Assembly: GCF_013409205.1 (NCBI RefSeq)
Contig: NZ_JACCAE010000001.1
Location: 434,001 to 498,000, forward strand
Source of the DNA: Janibacter cremeus
GTDB taxonomy: Bacteria; Actinomycetota; Actinomycetes; Actinomycetales; Dermatophilaceae
DNA length: 64,000 nt
Reading direction: 5' to 3'
The notes beneath the pieces were generated by a model. The model was not told where the DNA came from, searched no databases, and saw only the letters and a program-made list of their open reading frames with translations. Shown here one piece after another: positions 17,590-25,889 of this stretch. The translations under genes were made by a program, and so were the position numbers. Numbering within the stretch: the stretch's first letter is position 1; each line of letters begins with the position of its first letter.

Positions 17590-18675
17590 TCAGTGCTTCG
17601 CGCCCTCCTGGGGGGCGAGCGCGGGAGCAGACTCGAGGTCCTTCAGCTGACCGGAGATGAAGTCCTTGAGCTTGCTGCGGTAGTCGCGCTCATAGGTGGT
17701 CAGCTCGGAGATGCGGGTCTCCAGGGTGGCCTTCTGCGCGTTGAGGTCGTCGAGGATCTTCTTGCGCTTCGCCTCGGCCTCGCTGACGAGCGACGCGGAC
17801 TTGGTCTGCGCGTCGGAGACGAGCTTGTCGCGCTGGCTCGTGCCCTCGCCGACGAGCTGGTCACGCTTGGTCTGACCGGACTTGACGAACTCGTCGTGCT
17901 TGCTCTGGCCCGAGGTCGAGAGCTCGTCGTGCTTGCTCTGACCCTTGGTGACGAGCTCCTGGTGCTGGCGCTCGGCCTCGGCGACCATCTTGTCGCGCTG
18001 GGTCTGGCCCTCGGCGACGTGCTCGTCGTGCAGCTTCTGGGCCAGGGCGATCAGGCCGGAGGCCCCGGCGCCACCGCCGGCGGCGGCGGCCATCTGGCCG
18101 GCACCGGCGTCGGAGGACTCGGCGGCCGGCTCGGCAGCCGCTGCGTCCGCACCGGCCTTGGCGTCGGCCTCGGCCTTCTCGGCAGCGGCGTTGGCGGCCG
18201 CAATACGCTCCTGGGCCTTCTTCTCGGCCTCGTCGGCGCGGGCGTTGACCGTGGCGACTCGCTCGTCGGCGCTGGCCTGGGCGGAGGAGACCTTCGCGGA
18301 GTCGCCGTCCTGCTTCCCGTCACGCGACGTGGCGCCCGACTCGAGCTCGGTCACGCGGCGCTCCAGCTCGCCGGCGCGCTTCTCCGCGTCGGCGCGCGCG
18401 GCGCTCTCCTTCTCCAGGCGGCTGCGCAGGTCGCGGGTCGCGGCCTCGTCGGGCTTGCCTGCGCCAGCAGTCGCGGCTGCAGCTGCGGCAGGAGCGGCAG
18501 GAGCGGTGCCACCGTCGCCGGCTCGGGAACGCAGGTCCTCCGAGTCCTTGACCATGCGCCGCATCTCGGCGACGACCTCGTCGAGGAAGTCGTCGACCTC
18601 GCGCTCGTCGTACCCACGACGGAACTGGGTCTGGGTGAAGGTCTTGTTGAGGACGTCCTCGGGCGTGAGCGCCAT
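17590..18675 (-). CDS. DivIVA domain-containing protein with 11-residue repeat array
   Basis: 361 aa. The N-terminus (MALTPEDVLNKTFTQTQFRR) is the DivIVA/Wag31 membrane-curvature-sensing module, expected at poles and septa. An alanine-rich segment and an alanine/glutamate-rich coiled coil (about 80-180) follow. Residues 216-314 form nine 11-residue units of the type [HR]D[EK]LVxxGQ[ST]K. The C-terminus has further coiled coil (ISELTTYERDYRSKLKDFIS), similar to the end of Wag31. It is longer than typical Wag31 (about 260 aa) because of the repeat array. ATG 18675 follows GGAGGAAGT. Position next to yggT and sepF is conserved. Confidence 0.9.
   Translation of the reverse strand: MALTPEDVLNKTFTQTQFRRGYDEREVDDFLDEVVAEMRRMVKDSEDLRSRAGDGGTAPAAPAAAAAATAGAGKPDEAATRDLRSRLEKESAARADAEKRAGELERRVTELESGATSRDGKQDGDSAKVSSAQASADERVATVNARADEAEKKAQERIAAANAAAEKAEADAKAGADAAAAEPAAESSDAGAGQMAAAAGGGAGASGLIALAQKLHDEHVAEGQTQRDKMVAEAERQHQELVTKGQSKHDELSTSGQSKHDEFVKSGQTKRDQLVGEGTSQRDKLVSDAQTKSASLVSEAEAKRKKILDDLNAQKATLETRISELTTYERDYRSKLKDFISGQLKDLESAPALAPQEGAKH
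17734..18030 (-). repeat. tandem 33-bp (11-residue) coding repeats in the DivIVA-family gene
   Basis: Nine consecutive 11-codon units encode variants such as HQELVTKGQSK, HDELSTSGQSK, HDEFVKSGQTK and RDQLVGEGTSQ. The central units are the best conserved. Eleven-residue periodicity fits a hendecad coiled coil rather than the usual heptads. Confidence 0.85.
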
Positions 18676-18748
18676 ACTTCCTCCGTATGCGATCGGGCAG
18701 TTTCGGGGCTCGTACGGCGCGCGGCACGCACGGGCATCACCACTCAGC

Positions 18749-19024
18749 CTAGACGATCGCGCGCAGGATCGAGACCACGACGATGAGGATGAGGAATGCG
18801 AGGTCGATCGCCACGCCGCCCAGTCGCAAGGGCGGAACCACCTTGCGGATTGCCTTCAGCGGCGGATCGGTGGCCGTGTAGATCGCCTCGGCGATGACGA
18901 GGACCACACCCCGGGGTCGCCACTGGCGCGCGAAGACCTGGATCCACTCGAAGATGAGTCGTCCGATGAGGATGTACAGGTAGATGCCGAGCAGGAGGTC
19001 GAGCACTTCTCGGACGATCAACAT
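18749..19024 (-). CDS. yggT: YggT family membrane protein
   Basis: 91-aa protein with two hydrophobic segments (about residues 3-25 and 68-90). Between them lies the family region IGRLIFEWIQVFARQW ... ATDPPLKAIRKVVPPLRLGG. YggT proteins of unknown biochemical role sit next to sepF and divIVA in actinobacteria and Gram-positives, as here. The start is ATG 19024, 42 nt after the sepF stop. Confidence 0.9.
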   Translation of the reverse strand: MLIVREVLDLLLGIYLYILIGRLIFEWIQVFARQWRPRGVVLVIAEAIYTATDPPLKAIRKVVPPLRLGGVAIDLAFLILIVVVSILRAIV

Positions 19025-19066
19025 GACGTAAGCCTATGTGCCGCACCGAGGGTGCGGCCGGGCAGG

Positions 19067-19540
19067 TCAGGACTGGTTGAACAGCCCTCGGGCCTGCGGG
19101 GTGTCGCCACCCTCGGCGTCGACCTCGATGTGCTCCGGGGAGAGCAGGAAGACCTTGTTGGTCACGCGCTCGATCGAGCCGTGCAGACCGAAGACGAGAC
19201 CGGCGGCGAAGTCGACGAGACGCTTGGCGTCGGAGTCGTCCATGTCCGTGAGGTTCATGATCACCGGGGTGTTGCTGCGGAAGCTCTCCCCGATGGCCCG
19301 GGCATCGTTGTACGTGCTCGGGTGGATCGTGGTGATGCGGTTCATCTGGGTGACCTCCACGTCGCGGACGGCGGGCGCGGCCTGGACCCGACGGATCGGG
19401 GTGACCTCGGCAGAGGGCTCCCCCGGGGCCATCTCGTGACCGGGCACGTCGTACTCGTCGACGTACTCGTCGTAGTCGTCGTAACGCTTGTCGTCCTCGG
19501 CGAGGCCGAGGTAGACCATCGCGCTCCGCAGTGCCGTCAT
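19067..19540 (-). CDS. sepF: cell division protein SepF
   Basis: 157-aa FtsZ membrane anchor. The N-terminal amphipathic helix (MTALRSAMVYLGLAEDD) is followed by an acidic Tyr/Asp-rich linker. The conserved SepF core (about 65-145) includes DARAIGESFRSNTPVIMNL and RLVDFAAGLVFGLHGSIERV. Actinobacteria lack FtsA/ZipA, so SepF is expected to be the essential tether of the Z ring. GGATGAGGAC precedes the ATG. It lies 45 nt after yggS. Confidence 0.95.
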   Translation of the reverse strand: MTALRSAMVYLGLAEDDKRYDDYDEYVDEYDVPGHEMAPGEPSAEVTPIRRVQAAPAVRDVEVTQMNRITTIHPSTYNDARAIGESFRSNTPVIMNLTDMDDSDAKRLVDFAAGLVFGLHGSIERVTNKVFLLSPEHIEVDAEGGDTPQARGLFNQS

Positions 19541-19585
19541 GTCCTCATCCTTACAACTTCGTAGTCCTCGTCGTCGGTACCGAAG

Positions 19586-20290
19586 TTACCGCTGGGACGG
19601 ACGAACTCCGAGGATTGCCGTCCCGACACGCAGGTGTGTCGCACCGTGGCGCACGGCCGCCTCCAGGTCACCGCTCATGCCCGCGGAGATCCGGTCGGCC
19701 CGCGGGTGGTCCTCCCGCAGTCGCTGCGCGAGAGCCGACAGCCGGGCGAAGGCCTCGTCCGGGTCGCCTCCGAGGGGCGCGACGGCCATGAGCCCCCCGA
19801 GGCGAAGGGAGTCACTCCCCACGATCTCCTCGGCGAGAGCAGGCACGTCGGCCGGTTGCGCTCCCCCGCGACGCCCCGCGGGGTCCGGGTCGAGATCGAC
19901 CTGGATGAGGGCGGTCAGCTCGCGACCGGCGGTGTGCGCACCCCGGGCGAGTGCCCCGACGATCTTGCTCCGGTCGACGGAGTGGACGACATCGGCCCAG
20001 CGGCTGACGGCACCGGCCTTCTTGGACTGCAGCTGACCGATGAAGTGGGCGCGCACCCCGCGTGGCGTGCCACCGTCGGCGAGCTTCGCGCTCGCCTCCT
20101 GCTCGCGGTTCTCACCGATGTCGGTGACCCCGAGGTCGGCGAGCAGGTCGAGGTCGCTGCGCGGGAAGAACTTCGTCACCACGATCAGGTGCACGTCCTC
20201 GCGCGGGCGTCCGGCATCCCGGCAGGCCCGCTCGATCCGTTCCTCGACGGCGGCCAGCCCCGCGGCGAGCTCGTCCCGACGGGCGCTCAC
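19586..20290 (-). CDS. YggS family pyridoxal phosphate homeostasis protein
   Basis: 234-aa PLP-binding, fold-type III protein (PLPBP/YggS) involved in vitamin B6 homeostasis. The PLP lysine lies in VHLIVVTKFFP, with DIGENREQEASAK and HFIGQLQSKKAGAV further on. The GTG at 20290 overlaps the pgeF stop (GTGA); the frame continues upstream only inside pgeF. The pgeF-yggS-sepF order is the standard downstream extension of ftsZ in actinobacteria. Confidence 0.92.
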   Translation of the reverse strand: MSARRDELAAGLAAVEERIERACRDAGRPREDVHLIVVTKFFPRSDLDLLADLGVTDIGENREQEASAKLADGGTPRGVRAHFIGQLQSKKAGAVSRWADVVHSVDRSKIVGALARGAHTAGRELTALIQVDLDPDPAGRRGGAQPADVPALAEEIVGSDSLRLGGLMAVAPLGGDPDEAFARLSALAQRLREDHPRADRISAGMSGDLEAAVRHGATHLRVGTAILGVRPSQR

Positions 20291-21018
20291 GCCGGCCTGC
20301 CGACGATCCCGGCGAAGCGTCCGGTCGTGCCGTCGCGGCGGTGGGAGAAGAGGGACTCGTCCTCGCGGGCGCAGCCGGGGACCCACGTCAGGGGGACGTC
20401 CATCCCGCTCAGCTGGTCGACGACGCCGGCGGCGACGTCGATGGCCGGGGTGCCCTGCCACGCGAGCGTGGCGGACACCGCTGCGACGGCTGCGGCCTCG
20501 TCGCGCAGGGCGGCGGGGACCTCGTAGCAGCGGCCGCACACCGAAGGACCGACCGTGGCCCGCAGCCCACGGGCCCCGAGGTCGCGCAGTGCGGTGACGA
20601 CGGCGGGGATGACCCCCTTCGTCATGCCGTGACGTCCGGCGTGGGCGACCCCGACGAGACCGGCTCCCTCGTCGTGGAGCAGCACCGGGGTGCAGTCGGC
20701 GACGAGGACGCCCAGGGCGAGCCCCGCCAGGTCGGTGACGAGGGCGTCGGCGGTCCCGACGGCGCCGGTCGGCGTGCGCGGCCCCCGCAGCACCTCGTCG
20801 GTGACGTGGATGACGTCCCTGCCGTGCACCTGGTCTGCCCAGACCGTCGGCATGCCGATCTCCGCCTCGAGGCGGGCACGGTTGGTCGCCACGTCCTCGG
20901 GCGCGTCACCCACGTGGGCACCGAGGTTCAGGCCGGCGAAGGGGGCATTGCTCGCCCCTCCCTGCCGGTCGGTGAACGCCTGCACCGGTCCCGGTGCGCT
21001 CGATCGCCAGGCGAACAC
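20287..21018 (-). CDS. pgeF: peptidoglycan editing factor PgeF (YfiH, polyphenol oxidase family)
   Basis: 243-aa copper/zinc-type laccase-domain protein. Described YfiH/PgeF proteins remove wrongly incorporated residues from UDP-MurNAc precursors. Recognisable motifs are WADQVHGRDVIHV, VLVADCTPVLL, GVAHAGRHGM and GPSVCGRCYEVP, containing the metal-binding His/Cys residues. It starts with GTG at 21018, 33 nt downstream of ftsZ, and ends in a GTGA overlap with yggS. Its place in the wall cluster supports the editing role. Confidence 0.92.
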   Translation of the reverse strand: MFAWRSSAPGPVQAFTDRQGGASNAPFAGLNLGAHVGDAPEDVATNRARLEAEIGMPTVWADQVHGRDVIHVTDEVLRGPRTPTGAVGTADALVTDLAGLALGVLVADCTPVLLHDEGAGLVGVAHAGRHGMTKGVIPAVVTALRDLGARGLRATVGPSVCGRCYEVPAALRDEAAAVAAVSATLAWQGTPAIDVAAGVVDQLSGMDVPLTWVPGCAREDESLFSHRRDGTTGRFAGIVGRPA

Positions 21019-21051
21019 GTCAGCAGTGCTCCCGGCCCACCGGAGAGAGGA

Positions 21052-22401
21052 TCACTTCAGGAAATCCGGCACGTCCAGGTCGTCACCGTCGTCGAAGGTC
21101 ACCTGGCGCGGCGGCGCGGCCGGAGGCTGTTGCGGCTGGGCGGGCTGGCCCTGCTGGGGCTGGCCACCCTGCTGGGCGGGCTGGCCCTGCTGCGGCTGGC
21201 CCTGGGCAGGCGTCTGCTGGGTCGGCTGCGCCTGCGCCGGCGCCTGCTGGGGCTGGCCACCCTGCTGGGCGGGCTGGCCCTGCTGCGGCTGACCCTGGGC
21301 AGGTGCCTGCTGGGTCGGCTGCGCCTGCACCGGCGCCTGCTGGGGCTGACCACCCTGCTGGGCGGGCTGGCCCTGCTGCGGCTGGGCGGTCGGCTGGTTG
21401 CGCCCACCGGACTGGACCTGGCCCAGGGCCCGGTCGTCCTGGCGCGGCGTCGGGGCGCCACCGTCGAAGCCGGCGGCGATGACGGTCACACGCACCTCGT
21501 CGCCGAGGGCGTCGTCGATGACCGTGCCGAAGATGACGTTGGCCTCGGGGTGCGCGGCCTCCTGGACGAGGCGGGCGGCCTCGTTGATCTCGAAGAGGCC
21601 AAGGTCGCTCCCACCCTGGACCGACAGGAGGACACCGTGGGCACCGTCGATGCTCGCCTCGAGCAGCGGCGAGGAGATCGCCAGCTCGGCGGCCTGGACG
21701 GACCGGTCCTCACCCCGTGCGGAGCCGATGCCCATGAGAGCGGATCCGGCCCCCTGCATGACCGACTTGACGTCGGCGAAGTCGAGGTTGATCAGACCCG
21801 GGGTGGTGATCAGGTCCGTGATGCCCTGGACACCGGAGAGGAGCACCTGGTCGGCCGAGCGGAAGGCGTCGAGCATGCTCACGGCGCGGTCGCTGATCGA
21901 GAGCAGGCGGTCGTTGGGGATGACGATGAGGGTGTCCACCTCGTCGCGCAGCGAACCGATCCCGGACTCGGCCTGGTTGGCGCGGCGACGCCCCTCGAAC
22001 GTGAAGGGCCGCGTGACGACACCGACGGTCAGGGCACCGAGGCTCTTGGCGATCTTGGCGACGACGGGCGCACCGCCCGTGCCCGTGCCGCCTCCCTCGC
22101 CGGCGGTCACGAAGACCATGTCGGCCCCCTTGATGACCTCCTCGATCTCCTCGGCGTGGTCCTCGGCGGCCTTCTTGCCGACCTCGGGGTCCGCGCCGGC
22201 ACCGAGGCCACGCGTGAGGTCGCGACCGACATCGAGCTTCACGTCCGCGTCGGACATCAGGAGCGCCTGGGCATCGGTGTTGATCGCGATGAACTCAACG
22301 CCCTTGAGCCCGACCTCGATCATCCGGTTGATGGCGTTGACGCCACCGCCGCCGATGCCGACGACCTTGATAACGGCCAGATAGTTCTGGGCTGATGCCA
22401 C
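21052..22401 (-). CDS. ftsZ: cell division protein FtsZ
   Basis: Tubulin-like GTPase that forms the Z ring, 449 aa. The GTG at 22401 is chosen because CAGGAG sits 5 nt upstream and the protein then begins [17 protein letters not shown] like other actinobacterial FtsZ. The signature GGGTGTG is at residues 103-109 and the T7 loop region reads [13 protein letters not shown]. After about residue 320 comes a Q/P/G/A-rich linker with a 31-residue tandem repeat. The C-terminal peptide [10 protein letters not shown] would bind SepF. ftsZ is preceded by a 150-bp gap, so it probably has its own promoters besides read-through from ftsQ. Confidence 0.97.
   Translation of the reverse strand: MASAQNYLAVIKVVGIGGGGVNAINRMIEVGLKGVEFIAINTDAQALLMSDADVKLDVGRDLTRGLGAGADPEVGKKAAEDHAEEIEEVIKGADMVFVTAGEGGGTGTGGAPVVAKIAKSLGALTVGVVTRPFTFEGRRRANQAESGIGSLRDEVDTLIVIPNDRLLSISDRAVSMLDAFRSADQVLLSGVQGITDLITTPGLINLDFADVKSVMQGAGSALMGIGSARGEDRSVQAAELAISSPLLEASIDGAHGVLLSVQGGSDLGLFEINEAARLVQEAAHPEANVIFGTVIDDALGDEVRVTVIAAGFDGGAPTPRQDDRALGQVQSGGRNQPTAQPQQGQPAQQGGQPQQAPVQAQPTQQAPAQGQPQQGQPAQQGGQPQQAPAQAQPTQQTPAQGQPQQGQPAQQGGQPQQGQPAQPQQPPAAPPRQVTFDDGDDLDVPDFLK
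21160..21381 (-). repeat. 93-bp tandem repeat in the FtsZ linker
   Basis: Identical or nearly identical blocks recur at exactly 93-bp spacing (for example starting at 21164, 21257 and 21350), about 2.4 copies. Each encodes 31 residues of Gln/Pro/Ala/Gly-rich disordered linker with units such as [15 protein letters not shown]. In-frame repeat number could vary between strains. Confidence 0.85.
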
Positions 22402-22551
22402 GGGGACTCCTGTTGCTTGCTGCTCGGTGGTGCCGTCGACCCGGAAGCTCAAGGTGAACTTCAGGGTTACAGTTTGATCACGCTCGGTGTGCGGGTGACG
22501 TTATGCGGCCCGAGCCCGGGGAGCAAACGCATGACCCGCGTGTCGCCCAGC
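22402..22551 (-). promoter_or_regulatory. ftsQ-ftsZ intergenic region
   Basis: 150 bp between ftsQ and ftsZ, the largest gap inside the murE-to-sepF run. It is less GC-rich than its flanks around 22440-22500. Actinobacteria commonly carry ftsZ promoters here, but no single -10/-35 pair is clear enough to name. Confidence 0.45.
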
Positions 22552-23325
22552 CTAACCCCTCGTGACGGGGGACCCGGGGGCTGACACATCGATGATCTCG
22601 GGCTTCTTCTCCAGCAGGATGGGGATGACCCTCACCTTGACCTCCGGACTCTCGGCGTCACCCCAGACGATGGTCGTGCTGCCGAGGCGGAAGCTGACCT
22701 GGTCCGCCCCGTCGACGGTGACGTCACGCACCCGATCGCGCATGTCCTCGGGCAGTGCCCGGAGCATTCCCCGGGCGGCCTTCACGCCGTGGCCCGAGAC
22801 CTCCGTGTTGCCCTGCGCCGTGACCGTCGGGACATCCTTCGGCGCCGAGGCGACGGTGCGGATGACGACCCCGTGGCCGTCGAGCAACCTGAAGCCCTCG
22901 TCCTGGCGGACCGCCAGTACCGGAACCCTCGACGTAACCTTTACGTTGAGGGTGTGCGGCCAGCCGCGATCGACGTCCACCTCCTTCACGCCGGGCACCT
23001 CGTCGATGATCCGGGCCGACATCTCGCCGGCGTCCACGCGGGCGAGTGGCCTGCCCTGCTCCTGCTGGGCGATCTGCTCGATCGCCGGCGCGTCGGACTT
23101 CTGCGCCCCGGTGACCTCGACCGTGCGCACGTCGAGCACGGAGGAGAAACCCAGGAGCCAACCGAGCCCGACCAGGACGGCGACGACGAGCAGGGCAACG
23201 AGCCATCGGCGCAGCCGCAGACCGCGGGCCCGGGCAGCGCGCTCGACGAAGCGACGCTCCGTCGCCTCCCTCGTCCCGCTGCGTGGTTGGCGTGCTGGGG
23301 GCCGGCTCATCGACCGCTGTGCCAT
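22552..23325 (-). CDS. ftsQ: cell division protein FtsQ
   Basis: 257-aa bitopic divisome protein. A basic cytoplasmic tail is followed by one transmembrane helix (about residues 41-60, WLVALLVVAVLVGLGWLLGF). A POTRA domain comes next (VLDVRTVEVTGAQ ... VPGVKEVDVDRGWPHTLNV), then the extracytoplasmic beta domain. It links FtsL/FtsB-type proteins with the ring. ATG 23325 lies 10 nt after the murC stop. Confidence 0.93.
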   Translation of the reverse strand: MAQRSMSRPPARQPRSGTREATERRFVERAARARGLRLRRWLVALLVVAVLVGLGWLLGFSSVLDVRTVEVTGAQKSDAPAIEQIAQQEQGRPLARVDAGEMSARIIDEVPGVKEVDVDRGWPHTLNVKVTSRVPVLAVRQDEGFRLLDGHGVVIRTVASAPKDVPTVTAQGNTEVSGHGVKAARGMLRALPEDMRDRVRDVTVDGADQVSFRLGSTTIVWGDAESPEVKVRVIPILLEKKPEIIDVSAPGSPVTRG

Positions 23326-23335
23326 CGACCCCGCC

Positions 23336-24784
23336 TCAACGTCCGAGGGCGTGCAGGATCTGCGGGCCGAGCGCGGTGATGTCCCCCGCGCCGACCGTGA
23401 GAACGAGGTCGCCCTGCGTGGTCGTGGCGGCGATGCGCTCCAGGGCCTCCTGCTCGGTGACGACCGAGGCCGCGGTCCCGGATGCAGCGAGCGGGTCGGC
23501 GATCAGGTGCGAGGTCACACCCGCCAAGGGCTCCTCCCGGGCACCGAAGACGTCGAGCAGCAGCACCTCGTCCGCCGGGGCGAGCCCCTGGGCGAAGAGG
23601 TCGGCGAAGTCGCGGGTGCGCGAGTACAGGTGCGGCTGGAAGACGACGACGAGGCGCGCCTCCCCCGCGATCTCACGGGCGGTGCGCACGACGGCTTCGA
23701 CCTTGCCGGGGTTGTGCGCGTAGTCGTCGACGACGGTGACCCCGCGGGCCACCCCCTTCGTCTCGAAGCGTCGTCGGGTCCCGCCGTAGGCCGCGAGGCC
23801 GGCGAGAACCGCCTCGGCGTCGAGACCCAGCCCGTCCACCGCGGCGGCGTAGGCGGCTGCCGCGTTCAGCAGGTTGTGTCGTCCGGGGACCGCGATGGCC
23901 AGCTCCCGGTCCGGCCCGTGGGTGGACAGCGTGGACAGGGTTGCTCTGGAGTTGGTCCCCTCGAGCACCGGGTCGGCCAGGCGCAGATCGGCGCCCTCGG
24001 TGAAGCCGTAGGTGAGCACGTGCCGGCCCGCCCCGGCCGCCCGGCGGGCCAGCCGGGTGGACCCTTCGTCATCGGCACAGGCGATGAGCAGACCGTCGGG
24101 CTCGATCGTCGCGGCGAACTCGAGGTACGCGGCCTCCACCGTGGCGAGGTCGCCATAGAAGTCGAGGTGGTCCGGCTGGACGTTGGTCACGACTGCCACG
24201 TGCGGGCCGTAGGCGATGAAGGAGCCGTCCGACTCGTCGGCCTCCGCGATGAAGGCGGCGCCGTCGCCGAGGGCGGCGTTGACGCCCTGCGTCGACAGCT
24301 CCCCACCGAGGGCGAAGGAGGGGTTCTCGCCCGCCTCGAGCAGGGCGACGGTGAGCATCGAGGACGTCGTCGTCTTGCCGTTGGCGCCGGCGACGGCCAC
24401 CCGCTCCTGGCCACCCATGGCGGCGGCGAGGGCCTGGCTGCGGTGGATCACGCGCAGGCCACGCTCCCGGGCCGCGGTGAGCTCGGGGTTGGACTCGCGG
24501 ATCGCGGAGGAGACGACGACCGTGTCGGCGCCCTCGAGGTGGGCCGGGTCGTGCCCCACGTGGATGCGGGCACCGAGCCGGCGGAGTCGCTCGAGCAGCG
24601 GGGAGTCCTTCGCGTCGCTACCGCGCACCTCCACCCCGGCATCGAGGAGCAACCGCACGATCGCGGACATCCCGGCCCCGCCCGCGGCGAGGACGTGGAC
24701 GACGCCGAGATCGGTCAGCGCGAGCCGGGTGGCCAGGTAGTCGAAGCGCGGGTTGCGCGGCACGGGCGGGAGCGTCTCAGCCAC
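23336..24784 (-). CDS. murC: UDP-N-acetylmuramate-L-alanine ligase
   Basis: Mur ligase of 482 aa adding L-Ala to UDP-MurNAc with ATP. A Rossmann-like N-terminal domain carries VHVLAAGGAGMSAIVRLL, the ATP loop is VAGANGKTTTSSM, and the C-terminal domain includes VVDDYAHNPGKVEAV. GTG 24784 lies inside the 3' end of murG (8-nt overlap), giving a start like other MurC proteins. The frame remains open upstream, but that part is only murG in another frame. Confidence 0.95.
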   Translation of the reverse strand: MAETLPPVPRNPRFDYLATRLALTDLGVVHVLAAGGAGMSAIVRLLLDAGVEVRGSDAKDSPLLERLRRLGARIHVGHDPAHLEGADTVVVSSAIRESNPELTAARERGLRVIHRSQALAAAMGGQERVAVAGANGKTTTSSMLTVALLEAGENPSFALGGELSTQGVNAALGDGAAFIAEADESDGSFIAYGPHVAVVTNVQPDHLDFYGDLATVEAAYLEFAATIEPDGLLIACADDEGSTRLARRAAGAGRHVLTYGFTEGADLRLADPVLEGTNSRATLSTLSTHGPDRELAIAVPGRHNLLNAAAAYAAAVDGLGLDAEAVLAGLAAYGGTRRRFETKGVARGVTVVDDYAHNPGKVEAVVRTAREIAGEARLVVVFQPHLYSRTRDFADLFAQGLAPADEVLLLDVFGAREEPLAGVTSHLIADPLAASGTAASVVTEQEALERIAATTTQGDLVLTVGAGDITALGPQILHALGR

Positions 24785-25889
24785 GGCTGCCGCCCTCCAC
24801 CCAGGCGGTGGTGACGAGGTCGGCCAGCGTCTCGTCCGCATGACGGTGGCCGACGGACGCCGCGGCCTCGGCCATCGCGTCCAGCCGCTGCGCGTCACGC
24901 AGCATCGGCACCATCTCGGTGGCGACCCAGCCCGGGTCGACGTCGGCGTCCTCGACGAGCAGCCCTCCCCCCGCCTCGACGACGTCGGCGGCGTTGAGCC
25001 GCTGCTCGCCGTTGCCGATGGGCAGCGGGACGTAGACGCCCGGCAGGCCGACGGCCGTGAGCTCGCAGACGGTGTTGGCGCCGGCACGGCAGACGACGGC
25101 GTCCGCGGCCGCGTAGGCCAGGTCCATCCGGTCGACGTAGGGCAGGACGACGTAGGGCACGGACGGCTCCCCGCCCACGGCCTCGAAGTCCTTGCCGGCG
25201 CCGGTGGCGTGCAGCACCTGCACCCCGGCGTCACGCAGCGTCGCCACGCTCGCGGCGAAGGCGTCGTTGAGCCGCTTGGCCCCCAGGGAGCCACCGGTGA
25301 CCAGCAGGACCGGGAGGTCCTCGCGCAGACCGAAGTGCGTGCGTGCGCCGGCGCGGGCGCGGTACCGGTCGAGCGCGATGATCTCGGGGCGCAAGGGCAT
25401 GCCGATGACCCGTCCGCCGGGCAGCTTGGTCCGCGGGAAGGTCATCGCGACGTGGTCGGTGAATCGTGCGCCCACCTTGTTGGCGATGCCGGCGCGGGCG
25501 TTCTGCTCGTGGATGACGATCGGCACCCCCAGACGGCGGGCGGCGAGGTAGGCGGGCGTGGAGACGTACCCACCGAAACCGACGACGACCTGGGCGTCCA
25601 TCTCCTCGATCGCCTGCTGGGCGGCGGCGACCGCCCGGCGCAGGTTGACGGGCAGCCGGACGAGGTCACCCGTGGGCCGGCGCGGCAGCGGCACCTTGGG
25701 GACGGTGCGGAACTGGTAGCCGCGCTCGGGCACGAGGCGCGACTCCAACCCCTCGACCGTCCCGAGGGCGACGACGTCGACGGCGGGGTCACGACGCCGC
25801 AGGCAGTCGGCGAGCGCGAGCAGCGGCGAGACGTGCCCCGCGGTGCCACCCCCCGCCAGGAGGATGCGTGTGGGGCGCGAGCCAGTCAT
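24777..25889 (-). CDS. murG: undecaprenyldiphospho-muramoylpentapeptide beta-N-acetylglucosaminyltransferase
   Basis: GT-B glycosyltransferase of 370 aa that turns lipid I into lipid II at the inner membrane face. The N-terminal glycine-rich loop is ILLAGGGTAGHVSPLLALAD, with IHEQNARAGIANKVG. The UDP-GlcNAc-binding half has VTGGSLGAKRLNDAF and ADAVVCRAGANTVCELTAVG. ATG 25889 overlaps the ftsW stop by 4 nt, and the 3' end overlaps murC. Confidence 0.96.
   Translation of the reverse strand: MTGSRPTRILLAGGGTAGHVSPLLALADCLRRRDPAVDVVALGTVEGLESRLVPERGYQFRTVPKVPLPRRPTGDLVRLPVNLRRAVAAAQQAIEEMDAQVVVGFGGYVSTPAYLAARRLGVPIVIHEQNARAGIANKVGARFTDHVAMTFPRTKLPGGRVIGMPLRPEIIALDRYRARAGARTHFGLREDLPVLLVTGGSLGAKRLNDAFAASVATLRDAGVQVLHATGAGKDFEAVGGEPSVPYVVLPYVDRMDLAYAAADAVVCRAGANTVCELTAVGLPGVYVPLPIGNGEQRLNAADVVEAGGGLLVEDADVDPGWVATEMVPMLRDAQRLDAMAEAAASVGHRHADETLADLVTTAWVEGGSRG

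Noticed and set aside
21160..21381. Regular repeats suggesting a CRISPR array
   Set aside because: Period is 93 bp with no spacer/repeat alternation, the repeats are in-frame inside ftsZ, and no cas genes are nearby.
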